DNA from: Mesorhizobium jarvisii
Lineage (GTDB): Bacteria > Pseudomonadota > Alphaproteobacteria > Rhizobiales > Rhizobiaceae
Assembly: GCF_003601985.1 (NCBI RefSeq)
Contig: NZ_QZXA01000008.1
Span: forward strand, 62,001 to 126,000
Reading direction: 5' to 3'
Length of the DNA: 64,000 nt
In this document: positions 1 to 8,766 of the stretch, one piece after another
How the letters are laid out: each line of letters opens with the position of its first letter
Numbering within the stretch: position 1 is the stretch's first letter
The notes under the pieces: generated by a model
Databases searched by the model: none
What the model was told of the DNA's origin: nothing
Seen by the model: the letters and a program-made list of their open reading frames with translations, nothing else
Program-made: the position numbers and the translations under genes

Positions 1-956
1 ATCATCTTGGTGCCCGGATAGAGCTTGGACTCGAAGGGATCGGTGGTGACGAAATCGCCCTTGACCGAGACGGAACGCTCGGCCGGCTTCTTGCCGGTGT
101 CGAGAATGTCGACGGCCAGCTTGATCGCTTCGGAGGAGAGATAGGCCGGGTTGGAGCCCAGGATGCACTTGGCGCCTTGCGTCTGCGCGCAGGTGACGGC
201 GGCGACATTGTAGGAGAAGCCGACGACCGGGACGATCGGCCGGCCGGCATCCTTCAGCGCCTGGATGGCGCCCGAGCCATAGCCTTGCGTCATGATGCCA
301 TCGATCTTCGGATTGGCGGCGAGCAGCGCCGCGACACCCGACTGTTCCGGTCCGAGCGCATAGTTGCCGTTGTAGTAGCCGACGACCTTGATGTCGGGAT
401 ATTTGGCCAGCACCTTCTCATAGCCCCCCTGCAGCTGCGCCGAGATCGGCGCGCCGGCGAGGCCGCGGTCGAGGATGATGTTGCCCTTGCCGCCGAGCTG
501 CGTGGCCATCCACTCGGCCATGACGGAGGGGATGCGGTCCCAGTCGGAAGCGACGGCATAGGCGCAGGGTTCGGTCACCACCTGGTCGAAGGAGATGACG
601 ACGATGCCGGCGTCGCAGGCCTTCTTGATGGTCGGATTCAAGGCCGAGTCCGAACCGGCATCGACGAGGATGGCGTCCGGCTTCTGGCGGATGATGTTGT
701 TCAGCGAGTTGATCTGCGCCTGGACGGTGTTCTCGACATTCTCGATCTTGAGGTCGACGCGGCCCTTCAGCGGCCCTTTGTTGACCGAGACGGTGGCGAC
801 GCGCTCCATCTGTTGGCGCCAGTCATTGCCGACGAAATTGTTCGAAAGATAGATGGTGTAGGGCTTCTTGTCCTCGGCGTGGCCAGTCTGCATGCCGGCA
901 GCCATCATGGTGGCGGCAAAAGCTGCGAAGCCGATGTTACGGCTCAATGATTTCAT
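1..956 (-). CDS. Sugar ABC transporter periplasmic binding protein (3' end beyond window)
   Basis: This is a periplasmic binding protein of the ribose/xylose (CUT2) class that would deliver a sugar or polyol to an ABC permease. It starts MKSLSRNIGF with a hydrophobic signal peptide ending near GHAED, after the strong RBS GGGAGGAGAAAATC. Family features include SNNFVGNDW near the N-terminus, ILVDAGSDSALNP, SFDQVV and GYGSGAIQAL. The frame is still open at base 1 (318 codons seen), so only the last residues are missing. It lies 58 bases downstream of a close paralogue in the same direction, and the two probably form one operon that continues to the left into permease and ATPase genes. The substrate cannot be read from sequence. 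Confidence 0.88.
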   Translation of the reverse strand, partial: MKSLSRNIGFAAFAATMMAAGMQTGHAEDKKPYTIYLSNNFVGNDWRQQMERVATVSVNKGPLKGRVDLKIENVENTVQAQINSLNNIIRQKPDAILVDAGSDSALNPTIKKACDAGIVVISFDQVVTEPCAYAVASDWDRIPSVMAEWMATQLGGKGNIILDRGLAGAPISAQLQGGYEKVLAKYPDIKVVGYYNGNYALGPEQSGVAALLAANPKIDGIMTQGYGSGAIQALKDAGRPIVPVVGFSYNVAAVTCAQTQGAKCILGSNPAYLSSEAIKLAVDILDTGKKPAERSVSVKGDFVTTDPFESKLYPGTKM

Positions 957-1014
957 GATTTTCTCCTCCCGTTTTTCGTTTCGCGCCCGATGCGGCGCAT
1001 TGCAATTCACCAAA

Positions 1015-2079
1015 TCAGGTTCCCGAGGCCTCCTTGGGGGTGATCTCCACCCAGCTCGGCGACACCGGCAAGGAAAGTCCCGGCGCGAGATCGGGAAATA
1101 CGGTCTTGCCGAGCTCGATCTTCACCGCCGAGGAATTCGGCGCATATTTGGCATCGACCATATCCGTGGTCAGGCCGGGCGAATTGAACAGCACGGTGGT
1201 GTCGGCCGGCTTCTTGCCAGTGTCCAGTATGTCGACCGCGAGCTTGATCGCTTCGGCCGACAGCGACGGCGGATTGGCGCCGAGCCAGCATTTGGCGCCC
1301 TTGGTCTCGGCGCAAGTGACACCGGTGCCGTTGAAGGCGGCGGCGACGATCGGCACCATCGGCCGGTCGGCATTCTGCAGCGCCTTGATGGCGCCTGTAC
1401 CGTAGCCCTGCGAGAAGATGCCGTCGACTTCCGGATGCGCGGCGAGCAGGCTGGCGACGCCTTCCTGTTCGGGGCCGGCGGCATAGTTGCCGTTGAAATA
1501 GCCGACGATCTCGATGCCGGGATATTTCTTCAGCACGGCGCCAAAGTTCTTCTCGAACTGTTCCGAGATCGGCGCGCCGGCGAGGCCGCGATCCATGAAG
1601 ACCTTGCCCTTGCCGCCGAGGATGGAAGCCATCCACTCGGCCTGGTTGTTGGCCATGATATCGAAATCGGAATGCATCTTGTAGGCGCATTCGGCAGACA
1701 CGGTCTGGTCGAAGCTGACGACGATGATACCGGCGTCGCAGGCCTTCTTGATGGTGGGATTGAGCGCCTCGGCCGACGACGCATCGATGAGGATGGCGGC
1801 CGGTTTCTGGCGGATGATGTTGTTCAGCGAATTGATCTGCGCCTGAACGGTGTTCTCGGCATTTTCGATCTTGAGGTCGACGCGACCCTTCAGCGGCCCC
1901 TTGTTGACGGCGACATTGGCGACGCGTTCCATCTGCTGGCGCCAGTCATTGCCGACGAAATTGTTCGAGAGATAGATGGTGTACGGTTTCTGGGTCGCGG
2001 TATGGCCCGGCATCGCAGCCATCGACGCTGCGAACCCGGCAAGCGCCACGAAGCAGGCGCTCAAGCTCCTTAGTTTCAT
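1015..2079 (-). CDS. Sugar ABC transporter periplasmic binding protein, tandem paralogue
   Basis: This 354-residue periplasmic binding protein is of the same CUT2 class as the next gene. The start MKLRSLSACF is chosen because it follows the RBS AGGGAGGAAGACC directly and opens a clear signal peptide; an in-frame ATG 29 codons upstream has neither. The N-terminal 60 or so mature residues match the downstream paralogue almost position for position (for example SNNFVGNDWRQQMERVA), and similarity continues through SFDQTV, DRGLAGAPIS and GYGTGAIKAL. It is the first gene of the leftward operon. Its promoter region carries both a LacI-type palindrome (2152-2165) and a copy of the ATGCTATTATAAT motif (2277-2289), so control by two regulators is likely (inference). 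Confidence 0.9.
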   Translation of the reverse strand: MKLRSLSACFVALAGFAASMAAMPGHTATQKPYTIYLSNNFVGNDWRQQMERVANVAVNKGPLKGRVDLKIENAENTVQAQINSLNNIIRQKPAAILIDASSAEALNPTIKKACDAGIIVVSFDQTVSAECAYKMHSDFDIMANNQAEWMASILGGKGKVFMDRGLAGAPISEQFEKNFGAVLKKYPGIEIVGYFNGNYAAGPEQEGVASLLAAHPEVDGIFSQGYGTGAIKALQNADRPMVPIVAAAFNGTGVTCAETKGAKCWLGANPPSLSAEAIKLAVDILDTGKKPADTTVLFNSPGLTTDMVDAKYAPNSSAVKIELGKTVFPDLAPGLSLPVSPSWVEITPKEASGT

Positions 2080-2151
2080 GGTCTTCCTCCCTGTATTTCC
2101 TGCCCAGCCGGTGATGGACTGCGCCATCTTAGTCGGATGAAGGCGACAAAT

Positions 2152-2165
2152 TGATACCGGTACCA
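2152..2165. promoter_or_regulatory. LacI-type operator TGATACCGGTACCA
   Basis: A near-perfect palindrome centred on CCGG, 73 bases upstream of the binding-protein gene that starts at 2079. Its exact reverse complement occurs at 8767-8780. LacI-family repressors bind palindromes with a central CG, and E. coli gluconate repressors use a similar ACCGGT core. The LacI-family gene at 12648-13679 is the likely partner (inference). Confidence 0.7.
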
Positions 2166-2276
2166 ATCGCTGTTGTCAATTTGCCCAGACTTCCCAAAGG
2201 CTGCGTCCGCGAGCCGAATTCGCAGGAGTTCTTCTCTTGCGACGTCTCCCGTGGCCGGCACTTCAGCCTAGCTATC

Positions 2277-2289
2277 ATGCTATTATAAT
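2277..2289. promoter_or_regulatory. GntR-regulon motif copy A (ATGCTATTATAAT)
   Basis: A 13-base AT-rich half of the ideal palindrome GCTATTATAATAGC. The same 13-mer recurs exactly at 7428-7440 (opposite strand) and 24788-24800, with variants at 3131-3144 and 13820-13834. This copy lies between the GntR gene and the binding-protein operon, about 200 bases upstream of the latter. Confidence 0.65.
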
Positions 2290-2341
2290 TTTATGGGCCT
2301 GTCTATGCGACGTCAGCAGAAAATCCCGCCTCCGGCGCGCT

Positions 2342-3106
2342 TCAGGACAGGTCGTTCGGCGCGTCGTAAGTGATGCTGAAGATATCGGCGGGGTGGCGGG
2401 CGACGGAGAATTCGATGCTGCGCTGGTCCGCCGACTGGTAGAGCATCTCTACCGTCAGCACCGGACTGCCGAGCGTTATGCCAAGGTCGGCGGCAACCGC
2501 CTCGTCGGCGATCTCGGCGCGCACCGTGACATGCGCCACGTCGAGCCGCAGGCCGAGATGTTGCTGCACCGAACGGAAGATCAGCACGTCCGAAAAATCC
2601 TCCCGCTTCAGGCGCGCGCCGATGTCGGGCGGGAAATAGGTGGTGATCTGCGCCTTGCGCTGTTCGCCGATCGACAGCACGCTGCGCAGGCAATAGCCGG
2701 CCTCGTCCTTGCCCATGCCGAAATGCCGCTGGAGCACGGGCGAAACCTCCTTGCGGTAGGATTTCACCGTCAGCTCGGCATCCTTGGTGAAGGCCGCCAT
2801 GTCGGCGAAATTCTTGAACTTCCAGCTCAGATTGACCGAGGGGCTGCGCGCCGCGACCACGGCAGGCTTGGCCGAGCGCTTGCGGATCAGCCCGTCGGCT
2901 TCGAGATCGCGCAGCGCCTGGCGAACCGTGATCAGGCTCACGCCGAAATGCTCGGCAATGGTCGCTTCCTTCGGCAGTTCGCCGCCGACAGGGAAGGTGC
3001 CGTTGCCGATCGGTTCGCGCAGAATGTCGGCGAGCTGGCGGTAAAGCGGCCCGTTGGCGCGGCCGAGCGTGCGCCTGGGAAGACTGTCTATGGTGGGGTG
3101 GTCCAT
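2342..3106 (-). CDS. GntR-family transcriptional regulator with UTRA domain
   Basis: A 254-residue DNA-binding regulator of the GntR/HutC type. The N-terminal winged helix covers roughly residues 20-80 (PLYRQLADILREPI, LPKEATIAEHFGVS, TVRQALRDLEADGLI). The rest is a UTRA-type ligand domain with ITTYFPPDIG and DVLIFRSVQQHL. The start MDHPTIDSLP at 3106 is preferred over an in-frame upstream start because the operator-like sequence at 3131-3144 sits just before it and would otherwise be coding. That motif 25 bases before the start implies autoregulation (inference). Its effector is unknown but is probably the sugar, or a metabolite of it, handled by the surrounding genes. Confidence 0.9.
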   Translation of the reverse strand: MDHPTIDSLPRRTLGRANGPLYRQLADILREPIGNGTFPVGGELPKEATIAEHFGVSLITVRQALRDLEADGLIRKRSAKPAVVAARSPSVNLSWKFKNFADMAAFTKDAELTVKSYRKEVSPVLQRHFGMGKDEAGYCLRSVLSIGEQRKAQITTYFPPDIGARLKREDFSDVLIFRSVQQHLGLRLDVAHVTVRAEIADEAVAADLGITLGSPVLTVEMLYQSADQRSIEFSVARHPADIFSITYDAPNDLS

Positions 3107-3130
3107 GTGCCTCGTCGCGTCTGTGTCGAA

Positions 3131-3144
3131 GCTTTTATAATAGC
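3131..3144. promoter_or_regulatory. GntR-regulon motif copy B (GCTTTTATAATAGC)
   Basis: One base off the perfect palindrome GCTATTATAATAGC. It lies 25 bases upstream of the GntR start codon, the usual place for an autoregulatory operator. Confidence 0.65.
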
Positions 3145-3188
3145 TTCCTGGGCCCGAGGCTAGGCAAGGCTGTTGACGATCAACCGTC

Positions 3189-3914
3189 TCAGACAAAGAG
3201 CCGAAGCGGCTGTTCGATCACCGATTTCAGGGTCGCGAGCCATGCGGCAGCGGTGGCCTCGTCAACACTTGCCGCATCTATCGTCAGCAGGCATTCGGCA
3301 TGGCCGCCCGGCGTGTCGGGCGAAACGGTCAGGCGCATGGCACGGCCCGGCAGAAGCGGCGTCATCACCGGCCTGATGTCGCTCGCCGGCAGCAGCCGCA
3401 GAGATAGGGTCGCTGGCGTTTCCGTCCCATCCCGGCTGTCGGCCAATGCCGCAAGCCGCATGGCGCGCAGCGATGTCAGCGGCATCTCGGGAATCACTGC
3501 GAATACGGTTTGCCGACCCGCCAGTTCCAGCGCCACGCAAGCGCCACCTAACCTAGCTGCCTCCGGCATCTCGACAAATGCGCGACCGGCGGCACGCAGC
3601 AGCACGTCGTCGATGGCGAACACATGCCCCGAGCTCTCAAGCGCCGCCAGCAGGTCTTGCAGCGCGCCAAGGGCAACGGAGGTGGCAAAGGCGGCGATCC
3701 GGGGCGCGGTCGGGGACAGGGGCGCCGCCGCGGGGGCGACTTTGGGCGAGACGACCGGCGCGGCAACCGGAACGAAGGCCTGCACGTCGGCGGCCAGGAT
3801 GCGGCCGCCCGGGCCGCTGCCGCGAAGTGTTTCGAGCGGCAGGGAACGCTCGTGCGCCAGGCGGCGGGCATAGGGCGAAACCGCCAGCCGGGTCTGTGCC
3901 GTCGCGATGTTCAT
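3189..3914 (-). CDS. E2-like 2-oxoacid dehydrogenase subunit, PSBD plus degenerate acyltransferase domain
   Basis: A 241-residue protein related to dihydrolipoamide acyltransferase (E2) but with no lipoyl domain. Residues about 11-47 form a peripheral subunit-binding domain (VSPYARRLAHERSL, GSGPGGRILAADV), the part of E2 that holds E1 or E3. An Ala/Pro linker follows, then a shortened acyltransferase-like domain to the C-terminus. The usual active-site motif DHRxxDG reads DAASVDE near residue 213, so the catalytic His is Ala, and the GGTFTISNLG segment is absent. The start overlaps the stop of the upstream dehydrogenase (ATGA). I infer a structural scaffold role for the E1-lipoyl fusion upstream. 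No E3 gene is nearby. Confidence 0.75.
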   Translation of the reverse strand: MNIATAQTRLAVSPYARRLAHERSLPLETLRGSGPGGRILAADVQAFVPVAAPVVSPKVAPAAAPLSPTAPRIAAFATSVALGALQDLLAALESSGHVFAIDDVLLRAAGRAFVEMPEAARLGGACVALELAGRQTVFAVIPEMPLTSLRAMRLAALADSRDGTETPATLSLRLLPASDIRPVMTPLLPGRAMRLTVSPDTPGGHAECLLTIDAASVDEATAAAWLATLKSVIEQPLRLFV

Positions 3915-4921
3915 TTCAGATACTCTGAATTCACGCAGTTGGTCAGCCGCCCCTCGGCGAGATAGGCATGCACCACCTCGATCGATTTCAGCCGGAGGTC
4001 GCGCATCGACGCCGGGCTATAGAAGGCGGCGTGCGGGGTGACGATCAGCCGATTGGCGATCCAAGGTTCTCGGGCGCGCCATGCGGTGAGCAGCGGATGG
4101 TCGAGATCGCCGGGCTCGTTCGGCAAGACGTCGAGGCCGGCGCCGGCGACGATGCCCTCGCGCATCGCCGCTTCCAGCGCGTCGAGATCGACGATCGGAC
4201 CGCGCGCGGTGTTGATGAGGACAAGGCCGGGCTTGGCGGCGGCGAAGGCGGACGCGCCAAGCAGCTTGCGGGTCTCCTCGCTGAGCGGCGTGTGGACGCT
4301 TACCACATCCGCCCGCTCCATCAATTCACTGAGCGAATGGACGCGTTCGTAGCCGGTCGACAGGTCGACACCGGAGAGAAGATGCGGGTCATAGAACACC
4401 ACCTTCATGTCGAAGGCGGCGGCGCGGCGCGCCGTGGCCAGCCCGATGCGGCCGAGGCCGACAATGCCGAAGGTGGCGCCCTTGTGCCGGCGCACCAGCG
4501 GCGCCTTGGAAAAATGCCAGCCTCCGGCGCCATGGCCGGAAAGCTCCGCGCCATAGGCCGATGTGCCGCGCGTCAGCGCCAGCATCAGGCCAATCGCGTG
4601 ATCTGCGACCTCGGTGGTGCCATAGTCCGGCACGTTGCAGGCCGGAATCTTGCGCGCACCCCAGCCTGATGTGTCGATGTTGTCGAAGCCGACGCCCGAA
4701 CGCACGGCGATGCGCGCCTTGGGAAAGGCCGATGGCGCGGCCGCGACATTGTGGGTGGGCGAATAGTTGATGACGGCGTCGACCACCTCGCAGACGGCAG
4801 GATCGAGTGCGGCTGCCTTGTCGTTGGTCGAGCGGGCGAGGATGAACTCCACATCGGGATAATGCTGCCGCTCGAGTTCGGCCTCGTCGGCGGCTTGCCA
4901 GTTGGCGCAAAGGATCCTCAT
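3911..4921 (-). CDS. D-isomer-specific 2-hydroxyacid dehydrogenase, NAD-dependent
   Basis: A 336-residue member of the D-2-hydroxyacid dehydrogenase family (phosphoglycerate dehydrogenase / C-terminal binding protein branch), which interconverts a 2-hydroxyacid and a 2-oxoacid with NAD(H). The Rossmann motif GIVGLGRIGLA is near residue 150. The catalytic Arg lies in NTARGPIVD, the Glu in DVLPNEP and the His in TPHAAFYS. It lies between the E1 fusion and the E2-like gene in one leftward operon and overlaps the latter by ATGA. Context suggests it makes or removes the 2-oxo acid handled by the E1 (inference); the exact substrate is unknown. Confidence 0.88.
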   Translation of the reverse strand: MRILCANWQAADEAELERQHYPDVEFILARSTNDKAAALDPAVCEVVDAVINYSPTHNVAAAPSAFPKARIAVRSGVGFDNIDTSGWGARKIPACNVPDYGTTEVADHAIGLMLALTRGTSAYGAELSGHGAGGWHFSKAPLVRRHKGATFGIVGLGRIGLATARRAAAFDMKVVFYDPHLLSGVDLSTGYERVHSLSELMERADVVSVHTPLSEETRKLLGASAFAAAKPGLVLINTARGPIVDLDALEAAMREGIVAGAGLDVLPNEPGDLDHPLLTAWRAREPWIANRLIVTPHAAFYSPASMRDLRLKSIEVVHAYLAEGRLTNCVNSEYLK

Positions 4922-4952
4922 GCTTGCCCTTCGGATTTCCTCGGTACGATGA

Positions 4953-7337
4953 TTATTTCTTGATGCCGCCGATGCGGCCGCCCATCGGCACCACGGCGCC
5001 GACCGGCTGATCGATGGTGTTGAGCGTCCCGCTGACCGGTGCCTCGATCTCGACCACGGCCTTGTCGGTCTCGATCTCGGCGATCAGTTCGCCTTCCTTG
5101 ACCGGATCACCGACCGCCTTCAGCCATTTGACGACAGTGCCTTCGCTGACGGTGAGATCACCGAACGGCATTGTGATCGGCTCGTCGTCGCTGGGAGCGG
5201 CAGCCGCTGAAGCGGCGGGCAAAGGTTTGGCTGGAGCAGGCGTTGGTTTAGCCGGCGCAGCGCTTTTCAGGCCGACCGTGTACCAATGGTCCGGCACCGG
5301 CGGTTGGCCTGATATGACATCGCGCACGCCCTGGGCGATGCGCGCCGTGTCGACCAGCATGGCGCGCTCCAGTACCGGCGCGAAGGGATGCGAGGTCGGC
5401 GCGGTGTGCAGCCTTCCGGGCGGGGCGTCGAGTTCGTCGAAGGCGAGTTCGTTGATGGCCTGGGCGATCTCGCCGCCAAGGCCGCACATCGCCCAGGCTT
5501 CGTCGACGATGAGCAGGCGATGGGTCTTTCGCACGCTGGCGACGATGGTGTCGATGTCGAGCGGCATGATGGTGCGGGGATCGATCACCTCCGCCTCGAT
5601 GCCTTCGGCGGCCAATACATCGGCAGCTTCCAGCGCGCGCTGCACCATCTGGCCGGCGGCAACGATGGTGATGTCGGTGCCGGCCCGCGCGACGCGCGCG
5701 ACGCCGAAAGGCACGAAATGCTCGCCGACCGGCACCTCGCCCTTGGAGCCGAACAGCGCCTTGGGTTCCAGCATGATGACGGGATCGCCGGCCCTGAGCG
5801 CTGTCTTCATCAGGCCCTTGGCGTCGGCAGGGGTCGACGGCACGCAGACGATAAGGCCCGGCATATGGGCAAAGACCGGATGATAGATGCCGCTGTGATG
5901 CGGGCCGGAGCTGCGCAGCGCGCCGGCGCCGACGCGCACCACCATCGGCGCGCTCATCAGGCCGCTGGTCATGTAGCGCAGCTTGGCTGCCTGCAGGAAG
6001 ATCTGGCCGGCGGTCTCAAAGGCGAAGTCGGCGAACATCAGGTCCGATACGGTGCGCGAACCGGTGGCCGAGGCGCCGACGGCAGCGGCGGTGAAACCCT
6101 GTTCGGAGATCGGCGTGTCGACCATGCGCTCGGCGCCGAATTCCTGCCAGAGGTTCTTGGTGTGCGCGAAACTGCCGCCGCGCTCGCCGGTGCCCTCGCC
6201 GAAATAGAGGATCGCCGGATTGGCGCGCATCTCCTCGGCGATGCCGTCGCGCACCGCTTCGAGCCAACCTTGCGTGCGCGTCTCGCCGACGGCGCGCGGC
6301 TGTAATGCGGCCGGCGGATTGATCGGATCGGCGAAGACATGCAGGCGCACCGTCGCCGGATCGGGCTCGGGCGACTTGCGGGCGAAGGTCAGCGCCTCCT
6401 CGACCACCTTTTCGATCCGCGCCTCTATTGCCGCGAGCGCCTCGGCATCGGCGATGCCATAGTCCTCGATCAACCGCTTGCGGAACATGTCGATGGGATC
6501 GCGCTTGACCCAGGCGTCGAGTTCCTCCTGCGTGCGATAGGTGCCGATGACCGGATCGCCCTCATGGTGACCGACGGTGCGGTAGGTCTTGGCCTCGATG
6601 AGCGTCGGGCCCTTGCCGGAACGGGCGCGCTCGGTGGCCTCCTTCATCGCCTGCCAGACGGCGAAGACGTCGTTGCCGTCGACCGCGACCCCAGGCATGC
6701 CGTAGGAGGCGGCCTTGGTGGCGATCTCTGGGTTCAGCGTGACCGACTTCAACGGCGTCGCGGTGGCGTAGAGGTTGTTCTCGCAGATGAAGACCGCCGG
6801 CGCCCGCTGCACGGCAGCGAAGTTGAGCGCCTCGTGGAAGCCGCCATGGTTGGCGGCGCCGTCGCCGAAGAAGGCGACGCCGATGTCGTCGCGGCCCTGC
6901 TGGCGGGCGCTCATGCCGATGCCGACGGCATGGCCGATGCCGGCGGCGACGATGCCGTTGGTGCCGAACAGGCCGACCGAACGGTCGTAGAGATGCATGG
7001 TGCCGCCACGGCCGCCGCAAATCCCGTCAACCTTGCCGAACAGCTCGGCCATCACCCGGCCGGGATTGGCGCCCTTGGCAAGTGCGTGGCCGTGGCCGCG
7101 ATGGGTCGATGTCACCCAGTCGGTTGGCCTGAGATGCGCGCAGACGCCGACGCCTGTCGCCTCCTCGCCGATATAGAGATGCAGGAAGCCTGGCGTTTCG
7201 CCCTTTCGGCAGGCGATCTGGGCGATGCTTTCGAAACGGCGCAACAGCACCATGCGTTCGAACAGGTCGAGCAGGATCTTTGGATCGGGCAGGTTTGGAG
7301 CGCCCTTGAAATCGTCGCGTGCGCGCGCCGCAGACAT
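4953..7337 (-). CDS. 2-oxoacid dehydrogenase E1 alpha-E1 beta-lipoyl domain fusion protein
   Basis: A 794-residue thiamine-diphosphate enzyme that joins three modules usually on separate chains. The E1-alpha part (about 1-340) has the ThDP motif GDG at 158-160 and NN at 187-188. E1-beta spans about 355-680 (ILYFGEGTGERGG, DTPISEQGF, HHSGIYHPVFAH). After an Ala/Pro-rich linker the last 70 residues are a lipoyl domain with ETDKAVVEI, placing the lipoyl Lys near 759. Fused E1 with a lipoyl tail resembles acetoin/pyruvate dehydrogenase E1 families. The ATG at 7337 is chosen over a TTG nine bases upstream because the GGGAGG RBS is 11 bases from the ATG but only two from the TTG. It is the first gene of the operon with the hydroxyacid dehydrogenase and E2-like protein, and a GntR-type motif lies 91 bases upstream. 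Confidence 0.88.
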   Translation of the reverse strand: MSAARARDDFKGAPNLPDPKILLDLFERMVLLRRFESIAQIACRKGETPGFLHLYIGEEATGVGVCAHLRPTDWVTSTHRGHGHALAKGANPGRVMAELFGKVDGICGGRGGTMHLYDRSVGLFGTNGIVAAGIGHAVGIGMSARQQGRDDIGVAFFGDGAANHGGFHEALNFAAVQRAPAVFICENNLYATATPLKSVTLNPEIATKAASYGMPGVAVDGNDVFAVWQAMKEATERARSGKGPTLIEAKTYRTVGHHEGDPVIGTYRTQEELDAWVKRDPIDMFRKRLIEDYGIADAEALAAIEARIEKVVEEALTFARKSPEPDPATVRLHVFADPINPPAALQPRAVGETRTQGWLEAVRDGIAEEMRANPAILYFGEGTGERGGSFAHTKNLWQEFGAERMVDTPISEQGFTAAAVGASATGSRTVSDLMFADFAFETAGQIFLQAAKLRYMTSGLMSAPMVVRVGAGALRSSGPHHSGIYHPVFAHMPGLIVCVPSTPADAKGLMKTALRAGDPVIMLEPKALFGSKGEVPVGEHFVPFGVARVARAGTDITIVAAGQMVQRALEAADVLAAEGIEAEVIDPRTIMPLDIDTIVASVRKTHRLLIVDEAWAMCGLGGEIAQAINELAFDELDAPPGRLHTAPTSHPFAPVLERAMLVDTARIAQGVRDVISGQPPVPDHWYTVGLKSAAPAKPTPAPAKPLPAASAAAAPSDDEPITMPFGDLTVSEGTVVKWLKAVGDPVKEGELIAEIETDKAVVEIEAPVSGTLNTIDQPVGAVVPMGGRIGGIKK

Positions 7338-7427
7338 TGCCACCAAAGCCTCCCTGAAATGCGTCCGACGCCAGGCGGCAGAGCGCCGGCGGCGAGCTTG
7401 TTGGCCGCTCGCTTTGGCGCATCATAG

Positions 7428-7440
7428 ATTATAATAGCAT
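7428..7440. promoter_or_regulatory. GntR-regulon motif copy C (opposite orientation)
   Basis: ATTATAATAGCAT, the exact reverse complement of the 13-mer ATGCTATTATAAT. It lies upstream of the E1-fusion operon that starts at 7337. Confidence 0.65.
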
Positions 7441-7475
7441 AATGTCTACTGGCTTCGGACAAAGCCGTGCGACGG

Positions 7476-8696
7476 CTAGAGTCTGGTGATCCGAACGGTC
7501 GCGTCGGGCCGCTGAAACAGCTCCGGCCGCAGGCTGAGACCCAGCCCCGGCCCTTCGAGCGGCGCGACGTGACCGTCCTTGACCGGCGGAATGTCGGCGA
7601 CGATCTCGGTGTACCAGCCGGTGAAATAGGCGCGCACCGCCTCCTGGTAGTTGACGTTCGGCAAGGTCGCCGACAGCGCGCAGCTGGCGGCATAGACGAT
7701 CGGCCCGGTGCAATCGTGCAAGGTCACCGGCAGTTCGCTGGCCTCGGCCATGTTGGCGATCTTGCGCGCCTCGGAGAGGCCGCCGCACCAGGCGAGATCG
7801 ATCATGATCACGCTGGCCGCGCGCTTGTCGATCAGCTGCTTGAACATCTGCCGCGAGGCCAGCCGCTCGCTGGCGGCGATCGGGATCGAGGTATGGCGGG
7901 CAAGCTCGGCCATGGCGTCGAGCTCATTGTAGCGGATCGGCTCTTCCAGCCAGGCGACGTCATGGGCTTTCAGCGCCTCGGCAATGCGCAGCACCGGCGG
8001 CAAGGTCCACAGGCCGTGCAGCTCGACCATGATTTCCATTTCGCGGCCGACGGCGTCGCGGATTTTCTGGAAAGGCTCCAATGCCTTGTCCAGATCGGCC
8101 AGCGAAATGCGGGTGCCGTTCGACGCTTCGGCGGCGATGTCGAACGGCCATATCTTCATCGCGCCGATGCCTTCGGATTTCAGGCTCCTGGCGAGATCGC
8201 CGGCATTGTAGCGCCAGGCGAGCAGGTCCTCGTAGGGGCCTTCGTTGGAACCGCCAGGCTTGAGCGACCAGTCCTCGCCCCGCTCGAACAGGGCGTTCTT
8301 CTTCGTGGCGCGGACATGCTTGTAGCCGGCGCAGGTGTTGTAGATCGGCACGCTCTTGTGGGTGCGCCCGCCAAGCAGTCGCCAGACCGGGTCACCAAGC
8401 GCCTGGCCATAGATATCCCACAGCGCGATGTTAACGGCGGAGTTGCCGCGTACCTCGGCGCCGGAATCGCGCGCGCCGACATAGACGCTGCCCAGCGTGC
8501 GATCATGCAGCTCGATGTCGCGCGGATCCTTGCCCAGCAGATAGGACGCGACATTGTCGTGGATGTAGGCGGCGACCGGCCCCGGCGCCCAGAACGTCTC
8601 GCCGGTGCCGATCAGGCCGGCATCGGTGTGGACGCGCAGCCAGAACAGGAAGGGAAACTCCGCCAGCTGCAGCGTTTCGAGCGCGACGACTTTCAT
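7476..8696 (-). CDS. Enolase-superfamily (mandelate racemase/muconate lactonizing type) sugar-acid dehydratase
   Basis: A 406-residue enolase-superfamily protein, probably a sugar-acid dehydratase producing a 2-keto-3-deoxy acid. The N-terminal capping domain is followed by a barrel with the base motif MKIWPFD, metal-ligand segments VELHG, WLEEPI and AASERLASR, and LHDCTGPIVYAAS near the end. The start MKVVALETLQ follows the RBS GGGGAGAAG and is preferred to an in-frame upstream start. It is transcribed away from the SDR-transketolase operon, and the shared promoter region holds a LacI-type operator. The substrate is not assigned; mannonate, galactonate and fuconate dehydratases are all related. 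Confidence 0.82.
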   Translation of the reverse strand: MKVVALETLQLAEFPFLFWLRVHTDAGLIGTGETFWAPGPVAAYIHDNVASYLLGKDPRDIELHDRTLGSVYVGARDSGAEVRGNSAVNIALWDIYGQALGDPVWRLLGGRTHKSVPIYNTCAGYKHVRATKKNALFERGEDWSLKPGGSNEGPYEDLLAWRYNAGDLARSLKSEGIGAMKIWPFDIAAEASNGTRISLADLDKALEPFQKIRDAVGREMEIMVELHGLWTLPPVLRIAEALKAHDVAWLEEPIRYNELDAMAELARHTSIPIAASERLASRQMFKQLIDKRAASVIMIDLAWCGGLSEARKIANMAEASELPVTLHDCTGPIVYAASCALSATLPNVNYQEAVRAYFTGWYTEIVADIPPVKDGHVAPLEGPGLGLSLRPELFQRPDATVRITRL

Positions 8697-8766
8697 CTTC
8701 TTCTCCCCATTGCAGCGGACCATGCGGTCGATGGGACAATAGCACATCGCCGTTGACAGCCATTTA

